Source: Sporodiniella umbellata (taxonomy: Eukaryota > Mucoromycota > Mucoromycetes > Mucorales > Rhizopodaceae). Taken from it: DNA of 64,000 nucleotides. Positions 10,815 through 23,482 of this stretch are shown here, piece by piece. Each line of letters begins with the position of its first letter. The first letter of the stretch is position 1. A program made the translations under genes and the position numbers. The notes beneath the pieces are model-generated. The model was not told where the DNA came from. It saw nothing but the letters and a program-made list of their open reading frames with translations, and ran no database searches. The stretch is from positions 496,001 through 560,000 of the forward strand of contig JAIXMR010000001.1 in NCBI GenBank assembly GCA_025677835.1. Direction: 5' to 3'.

Positions 10815-13315
10815 ATGTCAAGAAACAGTATGGAAGATAGGAACGCTATCATGACCAGCACAACCACCACCACTCGTTATGCTTCTGATCTTCCATCCTT
10901 TCACCCACCGAACTATTCAGAGTGGCCGATACAAAAGATGTCACCCCCTTCCTTTCTTATGCAAACCCATCCTTATCCCTCTACATCTTTCCCAGGTTAT
11001 CCTACTTACCCGACCGCCCCACCACACACAGCAGCCACGGTCTCCACGCCTTCTTACTGTAGCACTTTTTCAGAGGCCAGCCATTCTTCCCCCACCCTAT
11101 TCTGGGCTCACCCTAACCCGCCCGAGACAGACCATACACATCTGCTTACAGAAGTGGCTACACCCACCACTACAGCCACAACCACTACTACCACTACACA
11201 ACCTAATAATAACAGCCAAGAGATATCCCCAGAACCGTCCAACAAAGTCTCATTGACCTCTGAACTCTTTAGCCCCATCATTACCCGTGATTTACCTAAC
11301 CCTTACAGTCCAGTCATCTCACAAAAAGTACATCCGCGCTATAAAACAACAAACACTTGTACTCTGGCCTATGATCAAAGATCAAGACAAAAACATTCCC
11401 AACATTTCTTATCGCCACCTTTACATCCTATCGATTCTTCCTCTCAGCTTTTGACAGCTCCTTCCCCAGATTTATGCAAATCGTAAGTTTTTATTTTCAT
11501 TTTTTTTTTTACGAGTCCAATGAAAAAGCACATTTTTTTATTTTTCAGAAAACAAAAAAAAAAAAAAAAAAAAAAAAAAAGGGGGGTAAAAAAAAAAAGT
11601 GCGCAGAAAAAGAAAGATAAATTATACAAATTTACATATTTAAAGGGGTGAAGAAAAACATGTCTTTCTTTATTAGAAAGCAAGCTTTATCATCCTTTTC
11701 CCCCTTTAAAAAATACACCCATCTCCCCCCCTTTCCCCTTTATATATATATATATATATATCTTTTTCAAGCGTATAAACTAATCACTCCACTTTTTTTT
11801 TTCTCCTCTTTTTTTATTTGACATGTTCTAGGTCTTTCCAATTCCAAGCCATTCTTCATTGTAAGTTGGATAGATTATCCTCTCCCCTCCCCCCCCTTTT
11901 TTTTTTTCTTTTAGAAAGAAAAACTCACCTGTCTTTTTTTTTTTTTTTTATGATTTGAAAGCACCGACAGCGACAATGAAAAGCGAACATCAAAAACCGA
12001 TTACTTATCTGAACCGTGGTCAGACTTATCTTTTAGAACTCAACTCCAATAATCCTGAACGAGGCACATTAACAAGCACGCTATCGATTGCATTTCATGA
12101 ACACGATCATCGCAAGGTAGCCAGTGGCTACTGGAAATTCTGGTTGAGTCAACAACTCGAACCTCAAAAGGCCCGGGCGATTGACCTCGACGAACATCAG
12201 ACCACCGGTATCTACAATATTCGTTACGATACGTTTGATAAAATCACGTTTGATTGGCATGGCAGATTGGGCGCAAAGATCTATGTTCGTTTTCATTGTC
12301 TTTCCACTGACTTTTCTAGAATTAAGGGGGTCAAGGGGATTCCTATGCGCGCTAATATTGAAACCAGAACGCGTTATGCTCAGCTACCTGAACATTCTCA
12401 TGACTACTCGGGTCATTTTGTTCAAAAAGAAAACGACACACATTTTATTCATCACCAACCCAACTATTATGAATACGTTGAAAAGTCTTTTTGTCAAATG
12501 AAGCTGTTTCGAGACAAGGTGAAAAATTTATCAATCTATAAAGTATACAAGTTAGCTTAAACTTTTTAAAAGGGAGCCGAACGTAAAAATAAAGACGACG
12601 CCAAGCAAATTCATAAGCAATTACAAAAAGCTACAGGTAACCTACAAGTAACAAAATACGTGTTTCTCACTCGTTTCTAGCTTTGACGATGAACAATGCG
12701 CAACAACACCCCTCCTGGTCTATTCTGAACCAACCCTATAAGCCTGTGACCTTACTCAATCAAATTCCTCAATCACCTGAAGAAGAGTTACTTATGGACC
12801 CCTTGGATCCTGAGAGCAACTATCCTCCTGAACTGATAGATGCACTTCATGTACCACTTCAAGAAACTGGCAAAAAACGTAAACGGGTCATGGTGAATAC
12901 TACTACTCTTACTACCACAGCCAACGAGCCAAATGAATTTGCATTGTTTGAACCAAACACTACAGCCACATTAAACAAACGATGGCCCTCACCAAGCCAT
13001 GGACTCGAATTTTTTTTATGTTCCAAACACTCATTTCCAACATTACAGGAAAGAATCACACTTGAAACGTTAACAAAAGAACATCTCAGACTCAAGCTGG
13101 CCACTGCCCTTTCACTTTACCCTCAAAGGGTCACTGAGGTCTTGTGGAAAAAGAAGAAAAAGACCGTGGATGACGAAACATTCATGTTAGTAGACGATCC
13201 TTTGATAGCTGAAAACATCGTACAAGGTGAAACAGTATGGATCGAATGTGAAATGAAACCTGATAGTTCAGTTCGACTTGTGCTTGAATTCAATAGTAGA
13301 TTCAACAACCCATAA
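10815..13315 (+). CDS. CP2/Grainyhead-family transcription factor
   Basis: Five exons: 10815-11482, 11832-11860 (29 nt), 11962-12518, 12573-12636 and 12681-13315. They join in frame to 650 residues. Residues 1-220 are Ser/Thr/Pro-rich and probably disordered. The CP2 DNA-binding domain starts across exons 2-3 (FQFQAILHSPTATMK, then ITYLNRGQTYLLEL). It continues with YWKFWLSQQ, IYNIRYDTFDKITFDW, HCLSTDFSRIKGVKGIP, and CQMKLFRDK joined to GAERKNKDDAKQIHKQ across an intron. These are family hallmarks. The last exon (KRKR, then LEFFLCSKHSFPTL) fits the C-terminal ubiquitin-like/oligomerisation region. It acts in the nucleus as a sequence-specific DNA binder; targets are unknown. The ATG at 10815 follows a pyrimidine-rich AAGCAG acceptor-like site, so a 5'UTR intron is possible. 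In-frame codons upstream are poly-Lys/poly-Phe noise. Confidence 0.85.
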
Positions 13316-14000
13316 GCTTCCTTACACCAACATACATACACACACACACGCACATATATAAACTCTTGTATTACTAACAGCATACACACACTCGCTCACA
13401 TAGAAAAAAAAAAAAAAAAAAAGAAAACAGCCAAAAAAAAAAAAAACAAGTGTTTATGCTCTTTCCTCTCTCTCTCTCTTATTTTATATAGCTTCCTCAT
13501 CAAACCATACACAAGCACACACACACAGCTCTTTCTCTTCATCCCTTCCTCTCTCTCTCTCTCTCTCTCTCTCTGGTCAAAAAAAATCCTTTTTTGTTTT
13601 ATGCACTGTTTTGTTTTTCCTAGTATATTGTTTTCATTATGTATATACATTTTTTATATAAAATTCACCCTTTCTTTCACATACGTATACATCTCTTTTT
13701 GATTGAAATATTACAATGGCTTTTAAGGGAACATATATCGAGTTTAGCGTACACACTTGGACATTGTACAAATGCAACATTAAATTCTGTTTTATTTATT
13801 AAAAAAAAAAAAAAAAACAATAAAGAACACGGGCTTTCAAAAGTTTGCTTTGTAACCCACGTGTATATGTGTGTTGGTTTATAAACATCAAGGAGAGATG
13901 GCCGATGAAGACTGTAAAAAAAGAATAAAACAAAAGGGAGGGGAAAAAAGGGGAAAACAAGTATATATATATATAAAAAAAAAAATATGCAGAAAGGTAT

Positions 14001-14032
<32 letters not shown>

Positions 14033-14077
14033 GGTTTTTTGGTTTTTTAAAGAGAGGGTGTGGTGAATGGGAAAGGA
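13316..14077. other. Convergent intergenic region with simple repeats
   Basis: 3' flanks of the CP2 gene and of the zinc-binding protein gene. It holds CA/TA repeats near 13335-13390, poly-A runs, CT repeats, (TA) near 13965 and a T26 run near 14005-14032. No gene seen. Confidence 0.5.
13549..13574. repeat. (CT)13 microsatellite
   Basis: Perfect dinucleotide repeat in the intergenic region between the CP2 gene and the convergent minus-strand gene. Confidence 0.9.
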
Positions 14078-15033
14078 TTATAAAGATAATGGATCAAAGG
14101 TGGAATCAAGCACATCAGACGATTTAAAGATATCTTGAAGGTCGTCAAGCCATACTGTAGATGTAGGGGTTGCTTTGGGTGTAGCAATAACGGTATCAGA
14201 AGGTGATTCGATGTCATGGAAAAGAAACGAGTCGATATCGTTGACAATCGCATCTAAGCCTTCGTCGTCGTCGTCATCATCGTCGTCATCATTATCGTGA
14301 TTGTTATTGCTGTTATCATCTGTTTCTTTCAGAAGACAGGTGTTGTTTACAGGTGTCTCTGGTATGTTTATGATATTGGTGGTTTTAGCAGCGGATGCAG
14401 GCGGAAGCGCCAGATGAAACGGTAGACTGGCTGTATTGATCTCTGGTTTAGACCGCATCTTCTTTTTTGATTGTCAACTAAACAAACAGAATAAATCAAT
14501 GAATTCTTGTTCTTTATCTAAAATCCTGCTTTCGTATATATATATATATCTGTGTATGTTTTCACCGAACAATAACTTACCTTCTATGTCAACCACGCGT
14601 TTTCTTTTATTACAAACTACCTCAGTAGTACTGTTTGTATGGGGTGTATCTTTCTGCTTTGTTTGAGAATCACTAAACTTGGTACTGCTCAAACCTCGTC
14701 TAGGATTCTGAACAGATTCTGCACTACAAGCAACAGAGGCTGCAGATGAGCTCGTGGTGTTAGCTGTAAGTGGTGCATTGTGTTTTTTGGTACTGTACCC
14801 TTTTAGTGCATTAGGGTTCTCAATAATAAGCCCTTCAACACTACTTTGAGTAAACGGATAAGCGCACTAGATTTCATTGGATTAGCTTTGTACAAAAACA
14901 ATTTCTTTTTTCAAAAAAAAAAAAAAAAAACCTTTTCATTTTCACACATTTCAATCTCGCAATCGAAATTGATAATGTAGTTTTCAACTAAAGAGCTACA
15001 AAAAGGACAACGACTATTGCTTAATCCTGCCAT
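14078..15033 (-). CDS. Small zinc-binding protein with acidic C-terminus
   Basis: Read on the minus strand. Exon 1 is 15033-14932, starting MAGLSNSRCPFCSSL; exon 2 is 14866-14581; the last exon is about 14458-14078. Exons 1 and 2 together give a four-Cys pattern: CPFC, then C-x5-C-x4-C with IEMCENEK joined to CAYPFTQSS. It resembles the N-terminal zinc motif of USPL1-like proteins, but this is a weak match and no peptidase domain follows. A basic KRKR cluster near the end of exon 2 could be a nuclear signal. The last exon is very acidic (a run of nine Asp) and ends with WLDDLQDIFKSSDV, like an activation or peptide-binding tail. The consensus donor at 14580 leaves phase 1, whereas the last exon needs phase 0, so that junction is unresolved. 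Function unknown. Confidence 0.55.
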
Positions 15034-16619
15034 TGTTTTGTTTTTTGTTTAAAAGAAAACTATTGTATAATTTTTTCAATCTAAAAAAAAAAAAAAAAAA
15101 GCAGCAGCTCTAAAAATAGAAAAAGCCACATCTTCTCAGCTAGTCTTTTTTTTTGGTTGTTACCAATAAAAGTCGAATAGAGTAGGTATTAACAGAGTAT
15201 CAAATAGTCATAAAAATACATATGGATATATAATTTAGAGTCATTTTCTCTCTCTTTGTCAAAGAGCGATATTATATTGCCATAATGTACATATAGACGG
15301 TTCAATTCTATCAAGAAATACAGTGATCATTATAATACTTTGAGCAATTGGTATCAAGTAACAACTAAAAGACATGGATCCAGCCATTTAAAATATATAT
15401 ATATATACATCTCTAACAGAAAGCAGCACATAAACAGAAATACAGGAGCCTTTTTATAAAAAAAAAAAAAAAGCAATAATCATGCTCTATTTCTTTTACT
15501 GCTTAAAAAGAAAATAAAGACACCTATCAATATAGAGTGGTGCCTTGATACTTTTTACATGGCCGCCAATTGCTATGTCTAAAAATTGAAGAGGAGTTGG
15601 GACATCAATCGCATTTTTTTTCCTTACTTTTCAAACGTCTTTGAGGGGACAACTCTAACTGAACTCCGTCTAACGAAAAAGAAGAACAAGTTCTTGTTCC
15701 TGGTTTACTTATTTTATGAGAGCTTTGTCGTTTTCTTTTTTCTTCTCTATTGAAGAAGAGTTTTGATATGTTGGGTTATTAAACAGCTAGATAGGAAATT
15801 TCATTTAAATATCACAACGATAAAAACTGTATTTTTTTACTATTCAGATAGGATCGGGGTAACATGGTTATCAACATACGGCCGACGGGGTAGGCTTCTT
15901 GAATTTGCTAATTGCTCACTGACTATTGATGTTTGCTGACTAATATCACAATTTTGAGACTACGATTCTCTTAGCTCATTATCACCCTTCCAGCACGACT
16001 AGTGTGCTTTTTTTTTTTCGTTGTTGTTAGACAACTCGATGAATTCTGTGTACAAGTGTTTATCTCACTATCAGAAATCTTAAAGAAGCTTAGTTCGCAA
16101 TGTGTACAAAACCATAGGTTGCTACAGTGAGTCACCTACCCACAGTGGTATTGGTAAGTTTTTTCAAGCCATAGTGAATAACTTTTGTCAACTATCATTT
16201 ACAAGCAGACTGTATTTACCCGCTTTCAGCCAATTATCTATCTTATTTGTTCTTAAAAACACAAAAGTTGATGTTGCCCAGGGAAAAATAAAACTCAAAC
16301 AGAGAACCTTTGAAGATATATATTGGATCCACTATAGGCACGTGGATAGATCTAAAACTTACAAAACATGAAGCTTGTTTGATGTCAGTCGGTTTTGTTG
16401 AATAAACAGCTAAATCAACGATACAATTTATTTTATTGAAGTAATTCCCATAGTCAAAACCACTCCTCAGAGGTGACTGATAGTGTTAGTAAACTGTTTT
16501 AGTTGAGATCCATGACTTGATAGCAGATAATAGAAAAACTCAAATATGAAAAAAAAAAAAAAAAGCAAGTAAAAGTCTTTGACTTTTTATATGTATCTAT
16601 TAATTTTGAAAACAAAAAA
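15034..16619. other. Gene-poor AT-rich region
   Basis: No gene recognised. It has A/T homopolymers, a (TA) run near 15394 and short frames without motifs. It separates the zinc-protein start from the right arm of the inverted repeat. Confidence 0.45.
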
Positions 16620-17248
16620 AGCGATGATCAAACTTACTTTATATAAAGCAAGTCTCTATTTCAGATCTTTGTAACAATCTTAAAAAAAAAAAAAAGTCCC
16701 CATTAAACGCTGTTGATGTAAGCCACCTTTGCTACATTTTAGACGTCTATAAAACAAATAGTGAAACTTGGTCTACTGGACTTTGTACGGTTGGTGCCAA
16801 AGTACCACCTTTCTGAAAAGTATACGAGTGTTATACCAAAAAGGGCTCTGTGTTTTTTTTTCTCGAGAAAAGAAAAAGTGTCAACCGGGTTATATACACT
16901 ATTTTTAAAGACAAAAAGTAGCAACAGTCTGTGGAATGCCATCTCTAAAACAGTGTCAAGGACAGCTCTTGTTACTGCTATGTTTTCGTTCGCAGTTTTA
17001 CTTTTTGGTTGTCTATTTAGTCATGTCAAAAAATCCAAGTTGCATAGATTTTGCATTGATAGTAGCTAACGTTGTAAAATGATACTTGAGTTAGCTGATG
17101 AGGACGTTGGTTGGCTGTCAAGCTGCGTTCTTACTAGGTCTTTTCTGGAGTGTAGACAGGCCGCTTTTCAAAGAAAAAGCTAGTCTTTTCTTTACTAACT
17201 ACATACAAACAGCCTATGACGATAAAAAGCCTAATCTCTAGGTAGGGT
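16620..17248 (+). repeat. Long inverted repeat, right arm
   Basis: Reverse complement of 4300-4917. This copy keeps a longer reading frame on the plus strand (from about 16761, ending at 17069): KLGLLDFVRLVPKYHLSEKY, a Phe/Lys-rich segment, then one hydrophobic segment (TALVTAMFSFAVLLFGCLF) and a basic tail. The frame has no upstream ATG near it and no domain I recognise. In the left copy a T-run length difference breaks the same frame. The sequence is therefore probably a remnant of a mobile element, not a host gene. Confidence 0.8.
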
Positions 17249-19420
17249 TTTTATAAATCATCAGGTACATAACTGATAAAGAGAAAAAGGGGGATTTGGC
17301 AGACAAAGCGTCAAAACTTAGAGAGCTATCCTTTCACTCTAAATACACACAGACCAATGTCTACATTCAACTGTCTGTTTTTGTACAAGTCTTTGTGTAG
17401 CTTTGTCTTTTTTTTTTGAAGGTAAGCCGTGCCATTGGAACTACTAGACTTGAAAATTGCCGATTAAAGTTCTCTAAAGGTGATCCCAGTGATTTTTAAA
17501 TCCTTTGACATAGATGGTGCGTATTTAAATAAACTTAAAAAAGTTTGTTTACACTATTTTTTGGTTTTGTATCGTTAGTATCTTTTTTATTCAACTGATC
17601 AAAAGCTGTAGAAGTTGTAATGTATCAAGAAATTTGATGCACCAGATGGCCACTAGTTGATTATTGAAATTAAAGCAGCTACAACCTTTTTATATGTTTC
17701 AAAATTGAGAGTTCCTTTTAAACTATTTCAGACAAACCCGATTAGATGTAATTCAGATTCTTCGAATAAAGCCTTTTTTTCCTTATCATTTAGTAAATGA
17801 AAAGCTTTATTAGGATTGAACTAATGTCACTTATTTGCAAAAATTTCAGTATTTGATAAAAATACACTACGTCTCATGGTAGCCTTCAATCTCAAAAAGA
17901 TATATGCTGAATGACCCTACAATAAAACGAAAACTCTACACAGAACTCAAGTCAAGTATATGCTGGTAAGTACTCAATTTTTTTATTTTGTGAAAGTAGA
18001 TGCTCAGATAGTCTGTCTTAGGAAGAACAGCCGATTTATACAAGAGAGGTTATTTATATACTGTTTTTTTTTTAAAAGAGAAAAAAAAACATTTGAAGTT
18101 TGTGCAAATCAAGTGAGAAAATAGCCCAAACTTTATTTCAAACACTTCAAAATCGGAATTCACTTCAGTACAGACGTGACACGAAATTTTTTAAAAGGTC
18201 CGAAAGCTAAGTTAAGATATGACAAGTCTATTTGAGCCAGAACACTTAGAAAGAAGTCATTATGATATATTTATATGTATATATTAGCATGCTGTAACCA
18301 TCGAACATAATAAATAGTTCTAATGTACAGAATTAAGGAGATGTAGAGCAAAAGAAAAACAAGAAGAATTCTTCTATTTACTTTTAGGAGAAATTATTTT
18401 TTTTATCAAAATAATAACAAATAATAATAATAACAATAATAATAACCAAACTATGAAAACTGTTTTATTTACCGTTTGCAAAAAGCATGTATGTAAAAAT
18501 GAGCAAAAGGACTCCAATCGACTGAAGCTAAATGTCATTTGCTGAAAAAGACTTTTTTTAGAGACTTGAGCCAATCGGGTTTTATGATCGCTTTGTCCTT
18601 GCCTATTATTTAATACCTCTTGTACACTTCAAATATAGACTTTATGAGCTTGAAAGGGTATTGTCGATTGCAATCTTTCAAAATAAAAATAAAAGTAAAC
18701 AATAATAATGATGACCAGCCTACCATTTTTCTTTCCCCTCTTCTTCTTTTTCTATTGTTGTGCCTTTAGTGATTTTATCCATAATTTGTTCTATTTTTGC
18801 GTTTTTTTTTTTTTTTACCTCTTTTCATAGTCTTATTGGGGTTTTTTTTTTTTTTTTTTTTTTTTTTGCAATTCTTCTTGGGCAGTGCAGTCAAAATAAA
18901 AAGAACAAAAATAAAATACACAAAAAAGGAAATATTCAAGTATTAGATTACACAAAGACGGTAAAAGGTTGGGGCCAATTGCACGCCACGAAAACGGTAA
19001 AGATATATTATTCTTTGTTTGTTTTGAAGTATTTTACTCCCCTTTCTTTAGAGACAAGCTCATTTCTTTTTTGACAGGTGGATTTTAATTGGATGCGGAA
19101 TGAAACAGAGCGACTTCTGCATAGGATTTCGTTCATACTTAAGAGCTTTTACTAAATCGCGTCTTATAAACTCCATCTGATTCTTATTGGGTTGAGCTTA
19201 TTTCCCACACACCTCCGATTGAAATTATGATACGGAAAGATAACTGAAGAGCAAGACAAAGAGGAGGTAGAGGAGATTGATAGGTATATATATATACATA
19301 TCTTATCTTTTTTTTTGTCAATATTATCTCTTTTTTCATTTCCAGTTTCCGTATTTTTTTTTTTTTTGTTTCTTTGTTGCCTTTTCCTCTTTTCTTTTTG
19401 TTCTCTTATTCTTCTGTTAA
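17249..19420. other. Gene-poor region upstream of urease
   Basis: No gene seen. Contains AT-rich DNA, an ATT/ATA-rich patch near 18410-18445 and poly-T runs at 18802-18815 and 18842-18866. The last few hundred bases are pyrimidine-rich and would include the urease promoter; no clear TATA element could be assigned. Confidence 0.45.
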
Positions 19421-22257
19421 ATGCATTTGATACCAAGAGAATTAGACAAGTTGCTTTTGCACCAAGGTAATTGAATTTTTCATCTTGTTTTGTGTTTTAG
19501 GTATCAGGAAATGTTAAAGCTCTGTTATAGTTGGTTTTCTTGCTCAAAAACGCCTTGCTCGTGGTATCAAACTTAACCGAATAGAAGCTACAGCGTTGAT
19601 TGCATCTCAGCTTTTAGAGTTGATGCGCGATGGCATTTATTCTGTTGCTCAATTAATGGATATTGGAAAACAAATGCTGGGTAGATGTCACGTTCTTCCT
19701 GACGTTAACTATACCCTTCACGAAGTTCAGGTCGAAGGCACTTTCCCAGACGGTACCTATCTAGTTACAGTGCACGACCCTATCTGTACTGAGCAAGGGA
19801 ACCTTGAGATTGCTCTTTACGGTAGCTTCTTACCTATTCCTACAGCCGACAAATTCCCTGAGACCGAGATGCTCGACCCTCTTCAAGCGCCTGGAGCCAT
19901 GATCATCAAACCAGGCAAAATTGAGCTAAATGCTGGTCGAAGAAAACTAGCCTTGTCTGTGACAAACTTTGGTGACCGCCCAATTCAAGTGGGATCCCAT
20001 TTTCACTTTATTGAATCCAACGCTGCTTTACATTTTAACCGAGCCCTTTCTTATGGTATGCGACTGGATATCCCATCTGGATCAGCTGTACGCTTCGAAC
20101 CAGGTGACTTCAAAACGGTGACTTTAGTAGAAATCGGCGGCAATAAGATCATCACCGGGGGTAACAATTTAGCCTCAGGCCCATTAGATCTGATGCGTCT
20201 CCCTGAGATTATCAACAACCTTTCAATCCAAGGATTTAAGCATGACGTGAACGCACCTCTCCTGCCCGCGCCTACCGTCACAGTGCTCGATAAAGAGTAC
20301 TATGCCGATCATTTTGGTCCGACCACAGGCGACTTGATACGTTTGGGTGATACGGAACTCTGGGCGCGCGTCGAAAAAGATTATACTGTTTACGGAGATG
20401 AGTGTAAGTTTGGCGGAGGTAAAGTCTTGCGTGAGGGAATGGGTCAAGCTACAGGAAAACTGGATCATGAAATTCTCGATCTTGTCATCACCAATGCTCT
20501 GATAATCGATTATACTGGTATTTACAAGGCTGACATCGGTATCAAAAAAGGTATTATCGTCGGTATAGGAAAAGCGGGTAATCCGGATGTTATGGATGGT
20601 GTCACACCAGGAATGATTGTAGGAGCTGGTACAGAAGCCTTGGCAGGCGAAGGCAAAATTTTTACAGCTGGTGCAATCGACTCCCATGTCCACTATATCT
20701 GCCCTCAGATATGTTATGAGGTAAGTAGTGTGGGTTATTATCTAGTTTTCTCACAAATGTCTACCAAAAAAAAAAAAAAAAAAAAGGCATTGGCTAGCGG
20801 AATCACCACTTTGATTGGAGGTGGTACGGGTCCCAATACAGGCACTAATGCAACCACTTGTACTCCAGGAAATCACCATATTGAGATGATGATGAAAGCC
20901 ACTGACGACATTCCTTTGAACTTTGGTTTTACCGGTAAAGGAAACAGCGCAAATCAAGAAGAGTTAGTAGAACATATCAAAGCTGGCTGTCTTGGTCTGA
21001 AAATTCATGAAGACTGGGGCGCTACACCAGCTGCCATTGATGCCTGTTTAAGTGTATGCGATCAATACGACGTACAGGTAAGTTTTAAACAATGAAGGAG
21101 GGAAAGGAATCAATGATTATATAAATCTGTATGTATCATTCACCAGTACATAGACTACTATTCATACGGATACTTTAAATGAAGCTGGTTTTGTTGAATC
21201 TACTGTAGATGCTTTTAAAGGAAGAGCTATACATACTTATCATAGTGAAGGTGCAGGAGGAGGACATGCACCCGACAGTAAGTTCAAGCTGATCTTTTGT
21301 TTATTCCTATTTTAACAAAAAAAAAAAACTCCTAGTTATCACTGTCTGTAGTTTGCCTAATGTATTACCTTCTTCAACAAACCCTACACGACCCTTCACA
21401 TCCAACACGCTTGATGAGCATGTCGATATGCTGATGGTTTGTCATCACTTGTCAAAAACAATTCCTGAGGATGTAGCATTTGCTGAAAGCCGAATTCGTG
21501 CTGAGACAATAGCTGCCGAAGATGTTCTTTTAGATATAGGTGCGATCAGTATGATCAGCTCAGACTCACAGGCAATGGGTCGGGTAGGGGAAGTAGTTCT
21601 TCGTACATGGAAAACAGCTAGTAAGATGAGACAACAAAGAGGCAAGTTGAGTGAAGACGAAGGTGTAGAGGGTGATAACTTTCGAATTAGAAGATATATT
21701 GCTAAATACACAATCAACGTGTAAGTACAAAAGAAAGTACTGTAAGAAAAAAAAAAACAAAAATTTGACAAACTTTTGTTATTAGTGCCCTGGCTCATGG
21801 GGTAGGCCATCTGGTAGGTTCTATTGAGGTTGGCAAGGTGGCAGATTTAGTCTGCTTTACACCTGATTATTTTGGATCTAAGCCAGAGATGATTTTAAAG
21901 GCCGGTATCATTGTTTGGAGCCAAATAGGGGATGCAAACGGATCTATTCCAACTACGCAGCCTATTGTATCCAGGCCAATGTACGGGGCTAATCCTTCTA
22001 GCTTATCTTTTTCGTGTTTCTTGTTTGTATCTCAGTTATCTGTGGATGAGGGCATTATACAGAAATACAATGTGCGTAAGCGTGTAGAACCTGTCAAAGG
22101 ATGTCGTACGGTGAGCAAGAAAGATATGAAACTAAACGATACAATGCCTAAGATCACAGTGGATCCTGAAACCTATAAGGTTACTGCTGATGGAGAAGAA
22201 TGTGTTTGTGACCCCGTTTCTTCTTTGCCTTTAACACAATCCATATACCTATTCTAA
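19421..22257 (+). CDS. ure1: Urease, single-chain eukaryotic type
   Basis: Hydrolyses urea to ammonia and carbamate with a dinuclear nickel centre, in the cytosol. Six exons: 19421-19466, 19531-20720, 20787-21077, 21154-21277, 21336-21720 and 21786-22257. They give 835 residues, close to plant ureases (about 840). The gamma, beta and alpha parts are fused in order. Active-site features are all present: HVHYICPQ (two nickel His), GLKIHEDWG (carbamylated Lys), [24 protein letters not shown], flap MVCHHLS with its Cys and His, and SSDSQAMGR with the nickel Asp. The start is [15 protein letters not shown], typical of the gamma subunit. Intron 2 (20721-20786, 66 bp) ends in A20 directly before the acceptor and is a stop-free multiple of three; no urease has an insert there, so it must be spliced. 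Activity needs UreD/F/G accessory proteins, not seen here. Confidence 0.95.
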
Positions 22258-23482
22258 CGATCGTTGTATACGCTCCACACCGAAAGATTCAGGAAATCTT
22301 TCTCCTAGATATTTCCCTTTTAATCGTTTGTAATAATTAATCTTTATCAAAATAAATGACGTGTCCCTTCTTTGAAGTGAATATACAGTAAATTTTGTCA
22401 CTTTGGGAAAACAAAGTGTCCATAACAAATACTACACTTTAAAAAAAAAAAAAAAAACTAATGGCACGAGCTTAAAAATGATTGTTCTTTTATGTCTAGT
22501 AATTTCTAAAGCTGAAGAAACGAAAGCAGCGTGATTGTCATGAAAAAATTTTGAGAGAAATAGAACACAAGAAAATAGAACGATAGTATTGAAAGTAAAA
22601 GGGAAAAGCTAGAGAAAGAAAGAGAAAGAAATGAGAAAAGTCAGAGCCACTTAGAGTATACTAGTTGTGACAAAGACAATGCTACCGCTATAATACAAAC
22701 TTTTTTTTTTTTTTTTTTTTTTTCGTTTTTCAATGATATATGTATTTGAAGAGGGCGTTTTTTCTTCTTTTTGTCCTTGTCTCTTTGAACTGCTTTTTAT
22801 ACTTTCTGCCAAAACATGTATGCAGAAAAAGTCGCTTTGTCTGAATGATATCAATATGACTTTAACATTGTAGCCAAACACAAACAATAGGATTATACAT
22901 AAATTACATGTAACATATACACTTACAATTCCTTTGAGGGCTTTACTGCAACGTTAATCTGTGAACAGATTGAGCTAAACTAGGCGATTGTTGATATATG
23001 CTTACAGCAGCAGGCTCAGAAAAGCAAAAGTAACACAGTCTATGGAAAGCTTGTGACAACAAAGAAATCGTTTTTCTCCAAATGATATTGTACAGCCAAT
23101 TAAATATAAATGGCTTTGAAATAATCATGAGGCTACATTTTTGCTGTTACCTTTTTTTTGGTTGTTACGTCAATGGCTTAATTGCTTGTTAGTCTGCGAT
23201 CGTAAACAGTATGCATCAGATTTCCCTTTGTTGGATATGCAGGAACATACACTCCCTTATTTTTGTTGTTAAAGAAATCCAAGCACGACATTTTAAAATG
23301 ACACAAAGCAAGTTAAAATTTTACATGGCGGACTAACCTACAGACTTTTTTAAATGCTGTGCTTAAAACAAGAGTGTACAAAATAAAAGAAGGCTATTCT
23401 TTTTTTTTATTTCCCTTTTTTTTTTTTCTCTCTTTCAATTGTTCTTGCTGCTGTTTTCTCTTTCTTTTCTTTGTTTTTAGAA
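22258..23482. other. Intergenic between urease and sterol desaturase
   Basis: No gene seen. Has A17 near 22441, T23 near 22701-22723, an AGAAAG-rich patch near 22610-22640 and a pyrimidine-rich stretch just before the desaturase. That stretch ends TTTTTAG two bases before the start codon and looks like a splice acceptor, so a 5'UTR intron may lie here. Confidence 0.5.

Noticed and set aside
20223..20693. 156-codon minus-strand frame inside urease
   Set aside because: Shadow of the conserved urease exon 2; no independent support.
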